Origin: Synechococcus sp. GreenBA-s
GTDB lineage: Bacteria > Cyanobacteriota > Cyanobacteriia > PCC-6307 > Cyanobiaceae
Assembly: GCF_024345855.1 (NCBI RefSeq)
Contig: NZ_JAGQBX010000007.1
Span: 18,178-82,177 of the forward strand
Direction: 5' to 3'
DNA: 64,000 nucleotides
Shown here: in pieces, positions 7,864 to 15,908 of the stretch
Numbering within the stretch: the stretch's first letter is position 1
Layout: each line of letters opens with the position of its first letter
Position numbers and translations under genes: made by a program
Notes under the pieces: generated by a model
The model's input: only the letters and a program-made list of their open reading frames with translations
Database searches by the model: none
What the model was told of the DNA's origin: nothing

Positions 7864-9147
7864 GTGAAAGGTCTCTCCCGATCGCGACAGATGGCGGCCG
7901 CCACCGCGGGGGTCGTCGTTGCCATAGCCCTGGTGCGGGGTCTGTGGCCCCGCCAGGAGGCCCCGCGCCAGCGCCCGCCCGTGCCCGTGGACCTGGCCAC
8001 GGCCCGGGTGGGGGCGATCAGCGTCACCTACCCGATCACCGGCGAGGTGCGGGCCGTGGCCTCGGCCCAGATCCGCCCGGAGGTGAGCGGCATCCTCGAG
8101 CGGGTCTACTTCCGCGAGGGCCAGGAGGTAAGGGCGGGCCAGCCCCTGCTCGGCCTCGATCGCGCCCCCTTCCTGGCGGCCCTGAACCAGGCCATTGCCA
8201 ACCGCCGCAAGGCCGCCGCCGCCGTGCAGGTGGCCGCCGCCAAGGCCCGCAGCGCCCACACCCTGGCCCGCACGGCGCGGCTGCGGGCCGACCGCTATTC
8301 GCGGCTCGGCAGTCAGGGTGCCGTCAGCCGCGACCAGGAGGATCAGTTCCGCAGCGATGCGGACTCGCGGCAGGCCGAGGCCCTCAGCCGCGACAGCGAG
8401 GTGGTGAGTGCCCGCGCCGACCTGGCCGCCGCCCAGGCCGCCGAGGCCGCCGCCCGCCTGCGCTACGACCGCACGACCGTGCGCTCGCCGATCAGCGGCC
8501 GCACCGGCCAGCTGCGGGTCACACCCGGGAACCTGCTGCAGGAGGGCAACGCCCAGATCCTGCTGGTGGTGAACCAGTTCCGCCCGATCGATGTGGTCTT
8601 CGCCCTGCCCCAACGGATGCTGGCCCAGGTGCGGCGGGGCCTGGCCGTGCGGCTGGAGGGGGGCGAGCAGGGCAGCGTCAGCTCCATCGACAACGCCGTG
8701 GATCCCAGCACCGGCACCACGCCGATCAAGGCCTCCTTCAGCAACACGGCTCTGCGCCTGGTGCCGGGGCAGTTCGTGAAGGGGGCGCTGCAGCTGGAGC
8801 GGCTCAACGGCGTGACGCTGATTCCCCAGGTCGCCGTGCAGAGCGGTCAGAAGGGCAGCTTCGTGTACGTGGCGGTCCCTGCCCAGGGCGCGGCGCCCGG
8901 GTCCGCTCCCGCCTCGGCCGGCGCCGGCGCCACGGCCAGGCCTGGCCGCGCGGTGGAGGCCCGCAGCCTGGAGCTCGGCCCCGCCAACGACGGCCTGGTG
9001 GTGGTGCGACGCGGCCTGGTCCCCGGTGAGCAGGTGGTGATTCGCGGCCAGTTCGCCCTCGGCCCCGGCGCCCGCATCCTCACGCGCCCCCCTGGCGGTG
9101 GCGCTCCGCAACCGCCAGGTCCGGGCGCGTCGCCACGCCAGCCATGA
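7864..9147 (+). CDS. RND efflux periplasmic adaptor (membrane fusion protein)
   Basis: This is the periplasmic adaptor of a tripartite RND pump, of the AcrA/MdtA type. It has an N-terminal hydrophobic anchor (MAAATAGVVVAIALV), a lipoyl-like half-motif EVSGILERVYFREGQEVRAGQPLL, an Ala-rich alpha-hairpin and the second half-motif YDRTTVRSPISGRTGQL, followed by beta-barrel and membrane-proximal domains. The GTG at 7864 puts a short basic stretch before the anchor; GTG 7801 and ATG 7891 are alternatives. Its stop overlaps the transporter start by 4 bases. No TolC-type gene is present in the window. Confidence 0.9.
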   Translation: MKGLSRSRQMAAATAGVVVAIALVRGLWPRQEAPRQRPPVPVDLATARVGAISVTYPITGEVRAVASAQIRPEVSGILERVYFREGQEVRAGQPLLGLDRAPFLAALNQAIANRRKAAAAVQVAAAKARSAHTLARTARLRADRYSRLGSQGAVSRDQEDQFRSDADSRQAEALSRDSEVVSARADLAAAQAAEAAARLRYDRTTVRSPISGRTGQLRVTPGNLLQEGNAQILLVVNQFRPIDVVFALPQRMLAQVRRGLAVRLEGGEQGSVSSIDNAVDPSTGTTPIKASFSNTALRLVPGQFVKGALQLERLNGVTLIPQVAVQSGQKGSFVYVAVPAQGAAPGSAPASAGAGATARPGRAVEARSLELGPANDGLVVVRRGLVPGEQVVIRGQFALGPGARILTRPPGGGAPQPPGPGASPRQP

Positions 9148-12100
9148 AGCTCTCCGTTGCCCTGATCCGCCGGCCGGTCACCACCATCCTGCTGAGCCTG
9201 GCCCTGGTGGTGTTCGGGGTTGTCGGCTACCTGAGGTTGCCGATCAGCGACCTGCCCAGCATCGATTTCCCCACGCTGCAGGTGAGCGCCTCCCTGCCCG
9301 GCGCCAACCCCCAGACCATGGCCACGGCGGTGGCCACACCCCTGGAGCAGCAGTTCTCGAGCATCGCCGGCCTCAGTGCGATCACCTCGAGCAGCAGCCA
9401 GGGCAGCACCCAGATCAGCCTGCAGTTCAACCTCGACCGCGACATCGACGTCGCTGCCCAGGACGTGCAGACCGCCATCAGCCAGGCCTCGCGCCTGCTG
9501 CCGCCGGACATGCCCACGGCGCCGTCGCTGCGCAAGGTGAACCCCGCCGAGCAGCCGATCTTCTACCTGGTGCTCAGCTCCGAGGTGCTCCCCCTCTCGG
9601 AGGTGAGCCGGGCCGCCGAGGTGCAGATGGCCCAGCGCCTCTCGATGCTCGACGGGGTGTCGCAGGTGCAGGTGTTCGGGGCCCAGAAGTATGCGGTGCG
9701 CATCCGCGTGGATCCCCAGGCCCTCACCGCCAAGGGGATCGGCCTCGACGAGGTGGCGGGAGCTATCCGCTCCGGCAACTCCAACCTGCCCACCGGCAAC
9801 CTCTACGGCCGCCAGCGCACCTACAGCGTGGAGGACAACACCCGCCTGGAGGATGCCGGCGCCTACCGGCAGCTGGTGGTGGCCTTCCGCAACGGCTCGC
9901 CGGTGCGCCTGGGCGATGTGGCCGAGGTGATCGACAGCGTGGCCAACGAGCGGCTGGCCAGCTGGTACAACGGCACGCGCTCGATCGTGCTGGCGGTGCA
10001 GCGGCAGCCCGGCAGCAACACGGTGGCCATCGCCGATGCGATCCGGGCGCTGCTGCCCGAGCTGGAGCAGCAGATTCCCGGCGCCATCCAGGTCGACGTT
10101 CTGTTCGACCGCTCCGAATCGATCCGCGAGGCCATCCACGACGTCCAGATCAATCTGGTGGTGACCGTGGCCCTGGTGGTGGCGGTGGTGGCCCTGTTCC
10201 TGGGCACCGGCATCGCCACGGCCCTGCCGTCGCTGGCGGTGGTGGTGTCGCTGGTGGCCACCTTCGGGGCCATGGCGGTGCTGGGCTTCTCGCTCGACAA
10301 CATCTCGCTGATGGCGCTCACCCTGAGCGTGGGCTTCGTGGTCGACGACGCGATCGTGATGGTGGAGGCGATCGTGTGGCGTCAGGAGCAGGGCGAAAGC
10401 CGTTGGCAGGCCGCCATCAACGGCGCCCGCGAGATCGGGCCCACGATCGTGTCGATGACCCTGGCCCTGGTGGCGGTGTTCATCCCCGTGCTGTTCATGG
10501 GCGGGCTGCTGGGCCGCCTGTTCCGGGAATTCGCCGTGACCATGAACCTGGCGGTGACCTTCTCGGCCCTCGTGGCCCTCAGCCTCACGCCGATGATGGC
10601 GGCCCGGCTGCTGCCAGCTCCTGGCTCCGAGCGGCGCGACAATCCCCTGCTGCTGCGCTTCGACGCGCTCTTCGCCCGCATCACCCGCCTCTACGACCGC
10701 ACGCTGCTGGCGGCCCTGCGGCGTCCCCGGCCGGTGCAGCTCATCTCGGTGGCGCTGCTGCTGCTCTCCGTGGTGCTGGTGCCCCTGGTGCCCAAGGGCT
10801 TCATCCCCGACCAGGACAGCGGCCAGCTCACGGTGATCACCCAGGCCGCCGAGGGCATTTCCTTCGAGGAGATGTCAGGCCTGCATCGACGCCTCAGCGC
10901 CAGGCTCCAGGCCCATCCCGCCATCGCCGGGGTGAACAGCACGATCGGTTCCGGAGGGCCGAATGCCTCCGCCAACACCGGACGGATGTTCGTGAAGCTC
11001 AAGCCCCGCTCCGAGCGCGGCATCGGCGCGGAGGAGCTCAGCACCCAGCTGCGGCGCACGGTGAACGGCATCCCGGGCCTGCGGGCCTTTGTGCGGGTCC
11101 CGGCCGCCGTGAACATCGGTGTGGGCCAGACCCGGGCCAAGTACCAGTACACGATCCAGGCCATCGACCTGGAGGCGCTGCTGGAGCAGGCCCCGGTCTT
11201 TGAGCAGCGGCTGCGGGCCCTGCCCGAGCTCACGGATGTGAGCAGCGATCTGCTGCCCAACAATCCGGAACTCCAGCTGCGCATCGACCGTGACCGGGCC
11301 GCGGCCCTCAGCGTTGACGCCGCTGCCCTGCAGGGTGCCCTGCGCAATGCCTATGGCGAGAACCAGGTCTCCACGATCTACAAGCCCGATGGCCAATACC
11401 CCGTGATCGCGGGTGTGAAGCGCGGGGCCCAGAGCGAACCGGCCGATCTTGATCGCCTCTCGATCCGCAACGGGGAAGGCAAGCTGATCCCGCTGGCCAC
11501 CATCGCCTCCCTCGAGCAGGGCAGCGGTGCCGCCAGCATCAACCACACGTCGCAGTTGCCCTCGGTCACCTTTTCCTTCAACCTGCGCCCGGGGGTATCG
11601 CTGGATGCGGCCACCGCCCGGATCCGCACTCTGGCCCGCGAAGCCCTGCCTCCCGGCACCACCGGCTCCTTCCAGGGCAGCGCCCGGGTGTTCGAGGAAT
11701 CGCTGGCCGGCATGGGCTGGCTGATCCTGGCGGCGGTGCTCGTGATCTACGTGGTACTCGGCATCCTCTACGAAGATGCGATTCACCCGCTCACGATCCT
11801 CACGAGCCTGCCTTCAGCCGCCGTGGGAGGTCTGCTGGCCCTGCTGCTGTTCGGCTCGGAGCTGAACATCTACAGCATCATTGGCCTGGTGCTGCTGATC
11901 GGCACTGTGAAGAAGAATGGCATCATGATGGTGGATGCAGCCATCGCCAATCGCCGCGACGGACTGGAGGTGGTGGAGGCGATTCACCGCGCGTCGCTGG
12001 TGCGCTTCCGCCCAATCATGATGACCACCGTGGCGGCGATCGTGGGCACGATCCCGATCGCCCTGGGCTGGGGCGCGGGTGCCGAGTCCCGTCGCCCGCT

Positions 12101-12266
12101 GGGTTTGGTGGTGCTGGGCGGCATGGTGCTCTCCCAGCTCGTGACCCTCTACATCACCCCGGTGTTCTATGTGCAGGCCGAGCGGATCGCCAGCCGTCTG
12201 GGGCTGCGGGGGGCGTCGCTCCAGGGTGCTGCCGAGCCGGCTGAACACCCCACCTCCGCCGGTTAA
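9144..12266 (+). CDS. RND multidrug efflux transporter (AcrB/MdtB type)
   Basis: This 1040-residue inner-membrane proton antiporter of the HAE-RND family has the usual length and order of domains. The N-terminus MKLSVALIRRPVTTILL begins TM1. TM4 carries the proton-relay pair in GFVVDDAIVMVEAI. Two large periplasmic loops follow TM1 and TM7, and the C-terminal half repeats the fold (KKNGIMMVDAAIA). It is coupled to the adaptor by a 4-base overlap. The substrate cannot be told from sequence. Its TAA overlaps the stop of the convergent ExbB-operon gene. Confidence 0.95.
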   Translation: MKLSVALIRRPVTTILLSLALVVFGVVGYLRLPISDLPSIDFPTLQVSASLPGANPQTMATAVATPLEQQFSSIAGLSAITSSSSQGSTQISLQFNLDRDIDVAAQDVQTAISQASRLLPPDMPTAPSLRKVNPAEQPIFYLVLSSEVLPLSEVSRAAEVQMAQRLSMLDGVSQVQVFGAQKYAVRIRVDPQALTAKGIGLDEVAGAIRSGNSNLPTGNLYGRQRTYSVEDNTRLEDAGAYRQLVVAFRNGSPVRLGDVAEVIDSVANERLASWYNGTRSIVLAVQRQPGSNTVAIADAIRALLPELEQQIPGAIQVDVLFDRSESIREAIHDVQINLVVTVALVVAVVALFLGTGIATALPSLAVVVSLVATFGAMAVLGFSLDNISLMALTLSVGFVVDDAIVMVEAIVWRQEQGESRWQAAINGAREIGPTIVSMTLALVAVFIPVLFMGGLLGRLFREFAVTMNLAVTFSALVALSLTPMMAARLLPAPGSERRDNPLLLRFDALFARITRLYDRTLLAALRRPRPVQLISVALLLLSVVLVPLVPKGFIPDQDSGQLTVITQAAEGISFEEMSGLHRRLSARLQAHPAIAGVNSTIGSGGPNASANTGRMFVKLKPRSERGIGAEELSTQLRRTVNGIPGLRAFVRVPAAVNIGVGQTRAKYQYTIQAIDLEALLEQAPVFEQRLRALPELTDVSSDLLPNNPELQLRIDRDRAAALSVDAAALQGALRNAYGENQVSTIYKPDGQYPVIAGVKRGAQSEPADLDRLSIRNGEGKLIPLATIASLEQGSGAASINHTSQLPSVTFSFNLRPGVSLDAATARIRTLAREALPPGTTGSFQGSARVFEESLAGMGWLILAAVLVIYVVLGILYEDAIHPLTILTSLPSAAVGGLLALLLFGSELNIYSIIGLVLLIGTVKKNGIMMVDAAIANRRDGLEVVEAIHRASLVRFRPIMMTTVAAIVGTIPIALGWGAGAESRRPLGLVVLGGMVLSQLVTLYITPVFYVQAERIASRLGLRGASLQGAAEPAEHPTSAG

Positions 12267-13063
12267 GGCGCGGCGGCGGTGTCCTCGCGGGGGCTGGATT
12301 TGAGGGGGGTGCGGATCAGCCACAGGGCCTCACCATCGCGCCAGAGCAGCAGCAGCGCGTCGCGCTCCACCACGGTGAGGCCCTGGGGCTGGGTGCGGCC
12401 CAGCTCGGCAGCGGTTCCAGGCCCAAGGCGCCGTACTTCTGTGCCTGCGCCAAGGTCACCGAAGGGGGAACTGGCGGGCTGGGCACGGCGCCAGAGGGTC
12501 TGCAGCCGCTGGCCGAGGGGCGCATCGGGCCAGAGCAGGCGCCGGCGCACCGCCTGGGCGGGGGCGCTGAAGCTGTCGAAGGCACCTTCCCTGGCCCCGG
12601 GCATCCAGCCGCGGGCCAGCTCCAGCACCTCGGCGGGCTGGGCGGGCAGGTCCGCCTCCCCATCCGGGGGCTGGCTGCTGCTGCCGGCCGCTCTGGTGGC
12701 GGACCTGGCCGTCGGGTTGGCGGCGGGCTTCGCCTTCCCGGCCCTGGGTTGGCCGGCCTCCGGCAGCAGATCGGGCGGCGGCGGCGGCAGGGCATCGAGG
12801 GCCGCCAGCGAGGCGACGCTCAGGGGCTGCAGTCCCCCCGCCCCCGGCCGTGCCTGGGCCTCCAGGCGGGCCTGGGCGGCCTGCAGCCGGCGCCCCAGGC
12901 GCAGTAGCTGGGGCGTGTCATCCACCGGTCGGGACGCGGCCTGTCCGGAGCGGGCCACGCCGCCCGTGGGCCGGCTCGCCGGGGTGAGGGCGGCGATCAC
13001 CAGCAGCAGCGCGTTGACGCCAAGGGCCAGCAGGAAGGCCCGGCCCAGGGGATGGGCCCACAT
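12263..13063 (-). CDS. TonB-like single-pass membrane protein of the ExbB operon
   Basis: This 266-residue protein has a short cytoplasmic N-terminus, one transmembrane helix (AFLLALGVNALLLVIAAL) and a long Pro/Ala/Arg-rich periplasmic part with a PPPPP run. It ends in a compact C-terminal domain containing GLTVVERDALLLLWRDGEALWLIR. The layout recalls TonB or TolA, and the position behind exbB and two exbD-like genes supports a force-transmitting partner. A TonB C-terminal fold is not recognisable. The ATG at 13063 places the helix correctly. The function is inferred from context only. Confidence 0.65.
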   Translation of the reverse strand: MWAHPLGRAFLLALGVNALLLVIAALTPASRPTGGVARSGQAASRPVDDTPQLLRLGRRLQAAQARLEAQARPGAGGLQPLSVASLAALDALPPPPPDLLPEAGQPRAGKAKPAANPTARSATRAAGSSSQPPDGEADLPAQPAEVLELARGWMPGAREGAFDSFSAPAQAVRRRLLWPDAPLGQRLQTLWRRAQPASSPFGDLGAGTEVRRLGPGTAAELGRTQPQGLTVVERDALLLLWRDGEALWLIRTPLKSSPREDTAAAP

Positions 13064-13094
13064 CCGCTGCCCGTGGCGTGGCCACTGGCTGGGA

Positions 13095-13439
13095 TCAACC
13101 CTGGGGAAGCTGGAGTTCAAGGGAGAGGCCTCCGTCGTCGAGCTGGTGGAGCAGGCCCAGCACCTCACCCCAGGGGGTGGCTGGATCGGGCAGCAGGCGC
13201 AGGTGCAGGTCGGGCCGGCGCTGGCGCGCCTGGCGCAGCAGCGCCACCAGCTCCGGGCGCGACACGGGCTGGTTCCATAGGCGCAGCACCCCGCCGGGGG
13301 CCACCTGCAGGGTCAGGAGGCCCTGGGCCATGGGGCGCTGGGCCAGCCGCTGGGGCAGCAGCAGCAGGGCCAGGCCGAAGCCGGCCAGGCCCGTGCCCAG
13401 CAGGCCGTAGCCCAGGGAGGGCAGCCACAAGCGCGTCAT
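13095..13439 (-). CDS. ExbD-like protein, second copy, lacking the membrane Asp
   Basis: This 114-residue protein has one N-terminal transmembrane helix (GYGLLGTGLAGFGLALLLLP) and a periplasmic ExbD/TolR-like domain: LTLQVAPGGVLRLWNQPVS, then a helix, then LHLRLLPDPATPWGEVLGLL. Canonical ExbD has an essential Asp within the helix; none is present here. It starts inside the stop of the first exbD-like gene (ATGA overlap). It is either a structural paralogue or part of a motor that does not use the standard proton path. Confidence 0.7.
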   Translation of the reverse strand: MTRLWLPSLGYGLLGTGLAGFGLALLLLPQRLAQRPMAQGLLTLQVAPGGVLRLWNQPVSRPELVALLRQARQRRPDLHLRLLPDPATPWGEVLGLLHQLDDGGLSLELQLPQG

Positions 13440-13828
13440 CCGCCCCCCGCCAGTTGCAGCTGCACCGGGCTGCCGCTCTGGCGCTGCAGCCAGGTGAGGC
13501 TGCGGCTCACCTCCCCACTGCCGAGGCCCGGTGAGGGCAGAAAGTGAAGTCGCACGCTGGGGCCCTGGGGGCCGGCCTGGACCAGGCGCAGCCGCTGGCG
13601 GCGCAGGCGTACCCCCAGAACGGCCTCGCTCAGGGGGCTGCCGTTGACGCTCCAGGCACCGATGGCACTGCGCACGATCAGCAGGGTCTCGGCGCCGGCC
13701 GTGGGCTGGCTTGCCTGGGCCGCGGGCTCCGGGGATCCCACCAGCAGTGCCGGCAGGCTCGCCGTGGCAGTGAGCACCACCAGGGTGGTGGCGGTGGCGG
13801 GCATCACCAGGGCCAGCATCCCGGTCAC
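13436..13828 (-). CDS. ExbD-like protein, first copy, lacking the membrane Asp
   Basis: This 130-residue ExbD/TolR-type protein has a transmembrane segment around ALVMPATATTLVVLTATASL and a periplasmic domain with LLIVRSAIGAWSVNGSPLS. In family members the helix reads roughly TPFIDVMLVLL with a proton-carrying Asp; here the aligned position is Thr, and the whole protein contains no Asp. The GTG at 13828 overlaps the exbB stop by 4 bases; an ATG at 13819 is an alternative. The order exbB-exbD-exbD-tonB-like supports a motor complex. Confidence 0.72.
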   Translation of the reverse strand: MTGMLALVMPATATTLVVLTATASLPALLVGSPEPAAQASQPTAGAETLLIVRSAIGAWSVNGSPLSEAVLGVRLRRQRLRLVQAGPQGPSVRLHFLPSPGLGSGEVSRSLTWLQRQSGSPVQLQLAGGG

Positions 13829-14319
13829 GGGCCGACCTCGCGCTGGCGCAGCTCCAGGTCGAGCAGACCGCGCTGCCAGCGCCGCAGCCCCTGGTTGAGC
13901 AGCAGCAGCGCCAGGGCCGCCAGGGCCAGCTCCAGACCCACAACCGTGCTGGCCAGGACATCCGCATAGCCCGCCAGGGGGTTGGCGGGGGGTAGCAGCA
14001 ACTGGGGCCCCAGCTCCCTCAGCACGCCCATCAGGCCAAGCACCGTGCCCACCAGCCCCAGCAGCGGTGCCAGCAGCACGGCGGCCTGGAGCACCGGCTC
14101 GCCGAAGGCCATCGCCCGCTGGCGCCGCTCCAGCAGCAGGCGGGCCGCCGCCGGATTCAGGGTGTCCGCCAGCTCGCGCCGCAGGCTGTCGCGCTGGCGG
14201 GCCGGCGGCCGCCACCAGCGCCACCAGAACGAGATCCGCTCAAAGGCAATGGTGAACACCGCCAGCGAGAGCAGAGCCAGGGGAAGGGCCACAGCCCCGC
14301 AGGCCTTCAACAGGGACAT
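13825..14319 (-). CDS. ExbB/TolQ/MotA-type proton channel protein
   Basis: This 164-residue inner-membrane protein has the ExbB/TolQ layout: an N-terminal helix (ALPLALLSLAVFTIAFERI), a cytoplasmic loop, then two helices with the family motifs LLAPLLGLVGTVLGLMGVL and YADVLASTVVGLELALAAL. The channel-lining Thr residues of both helices are present. It is somewhat shorter than E. coli ExbB. It heads an operon with two ExbD-like proteins and a TonB-like protein. Energised outer-membrane transport is the usual role, but the partner proteins are atypical. Confidence 0.85.
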   Translation of the reverse strand: MSLLKACGAVALPLALLSLAVFTIAFERISFWWRWWRPPARQRDSLRRELADTLNPAAARLLLERRQRAMAFGEPVLQAAVLLAPLLGLVGTVLGLMGVLRELGPQLLLPPANPLAGYADVLASTVVGLELALAALALLLLNQGLRRWQRGLLDLELRQREVGP

Positions 14320-14387
14320 GGCTCCGGGCGGGAGAGAAGGGCTCTGGCCGCGGAGATGTTATCGACTCACCCGTCTGTTCCCCGGTA

Positions 14388-15335
14388 TCAGCCCTGAGGG
14401 TCCGCGGTAGCGATCGCACTTGACGGCTGGTTGGGCCCCAGGCCCAGCTGCATCAGGCGGAACTGCTCCTGGGTCTGGGGATTGAGCATGGTCGCCGAGG
14501 AGGTCTGCCACAGACCCCAGGTCTGGGCCCGCTGTTCCAGGATCAGGCTGCAGAGCGTCGGCAACAGCCGATCCAGATCACCTTCCACCTGGTCTTCCAG
14601 GGCGCGCTGTAGCACCAGCAGGTCGTTGAAATCCCCCAGCTGCTCCTGTATGGCCTTGAAGCGCTCGATCCAGGGGCTGAGCGCGTCACCCTCCAGCGCC
14701 TCCAGGTTGGTGAGGGCGTAGCGGGCGGCTTTGATGCGCTTGCGCAGGTCGTGCAGGGCTTCGTGATCGCCCGCGGCGCCGTAGCCGCGGCAGCGCCAGC
14801 CGGGGTGCAGCATCAGCCCCGCCAGGGCGTCGGCCTTCCACTCCGGCAGCCAGGCGCGCACCGGCTCCTCGCCGAGGGTTGTGTAGCGGGGCTGCTTGAG
14901 CCAGCCCTGCAGGGCGGCAATCAGCTGCAGGTAGCGCTTGCCCTTGAGCGTGTCGACCAGTGCCTCGAAGGCCAGCCGCCGCTCCCGCTTCAGCTGCTTC
15001 TGCACCCGTTTGAGATTGGCCAGCTCGCGCGGGGGCAGCTGGGGCAGCAGTTCCCCCTCGAGCCGGCCCCGCAGCACATCGAGATCGCGGGCCAGGCCCA
15101 GGCTGCGGCCGAACTTCGCCAGCCGCTGGTCCGTCACCGCCTCCGGCAGCTCCAGGGCCGGCGCGAACTGGGCCAGGGTGGCCCGCATCCGTCGGAACCG
15201 CACCCGCAGCTGGTGCAGGGGTTCGGGGTCCGTGTCCTCCAGCACCGGGGTCTGCAGCTCCACGATGCGCCGCAGGTGGCTCTGTACCAGTTCGGCGGCG
15301 TAGGCCCCACCGCTGAGCACGGGGATGGCGGTCAT
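14388..15335 (-). CDS. CHAD domain protein (polyphosphate-binding type)
   Basis: This 315-residue all-helical CHAD protein contains the two characteristic His/Arg/Lys helix motifs, LHQLRVRFRRMRATL near the N-terminus and LHDLRKRIKAARYAL in the second half. CHAD domains bind inorganic polyphosphate through their basic faces. The ATG at 15335 (MTAIPVLSGG) is chosen because the 27 preceding codons look non-conserved. It lies at the left edge of the phosphate gene island, which fits a role in polyphosphate storage or granule targeting. Confidence 0.88.
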   Translation of the reverse strand: MTAIPVLSGGAYAAELVQSHLRRIVELQTPVLEDTDPEPLHQLRVRFRRMRATLAQFAPALELPEAVTDQRLAKFGRSLGLARDLDVLRGRLEGELLPQLPPRELANLKRVQKQLKRERRLAFEALVDTLKGKRYLQLIAALQGWLKQPRYTTLGEEPVRAWLPEWKADALAGLMLHPGWRCRGYGAAGDHEALHDLRKRIKAARYALTNLEALEGDALSPWIERFKAIQEQLGDFNDLLVLQRALEDQVEGDLDRLLPTLCSLILEQRAQTWGLWQTSSATMLNPQTQEQFRLMQLGLGPNQPSSAIATADPQG

Positions 15336-15507
15336 CGTCGCTCTCGCGTCACAGCGCTCTCGCGTTACGGCCATGGGGCGGGGGTTGGCTCGGGGGTCGA
15401 GCGTGAACCTCTCCATTTCCTCTCTCTAGGACGGATACGGATGACGGTCCCAGGACGGCTCAGCGTCCCGTCGCCATGGCCGCCGAGCAGGAGGGGGAAC
15501 CCCGGCT

Positions 15508-15666
15508 TCAGCTCTTCAGGTTTGCCGGCAGGCTCAGATGGCTGTCGAGGGGCTGGCGCAGCTCGGGATGCAGCGACACCAGCCAGGAACCCAGCAGCAG
15601 GATCGTGCCCTGAATCGCCAGGCAGGTGCCGATCGAGGTCAGGCGGTCAGCGGAGGGGGGCGCCAT
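15508..15666 (-). CDS. Small single-pass membrane protein, 52 residues
   Basis: This frame runs from ATG to TGA with 52 codons. It has a polar start (MAPPSADRLTS), one hydrophobic segment around CLAIQGTILLLGSWLVSL, and a polar tail. It was not recognised. It lies between the CHAD gene and the phoX-like gene in the opposite orientation to phoX. The hydrophobic periodicity argues that it is real. Confidence 0.5.
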   Translation of the reverse strand: MAPPSADRLTSIGTCLAIQGTILLLGSWLVSLHPELRQPLDSHLSLPANLKS

Positions 15667-15829
15667 GAGCCAATGGCTGGTTGCACCACTTCAGAGGACG
15701 ATCCCGTGTAGCGGCGGTGCTGGAGGCCACCAGCTGCTGGTCGGCCAGCCGACAGGAGAGGGGCCCTAGGTCCGGGCCATGTCGTCTGGGATGCAGGTGC
15801 CGGTGATCTGGGAATCGCCTTGATACTTC

Positions 15830-15859
15830 CTTAACCCGATCCTTGTTCCGCCTTAAAGA
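15830..15859 (+). promoter_or_regulatory. Pho box, three 8-bp repeats, upstream of the PhoX-like gene
   Basis: CTTAACCC, CCTTGTTC and CTTAAAGA are spaced by exactly 3 bases (11-bp period), matching the cyanobacterial PhoB/SphR box of CTTAACCT-like repeats; the middle copy is the weakest. A TAAGGA sequence at 15873-15878 fits a -10 box at the expected distance. The phosphatase ATG is 50 bases past the box. Confidence 0.75.
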
Positions 15860-15908
15860 CGGGCGCCTGGGGTAAGGAGATGGTTGCAAGGACAACGGCA
15901 AGACATCC

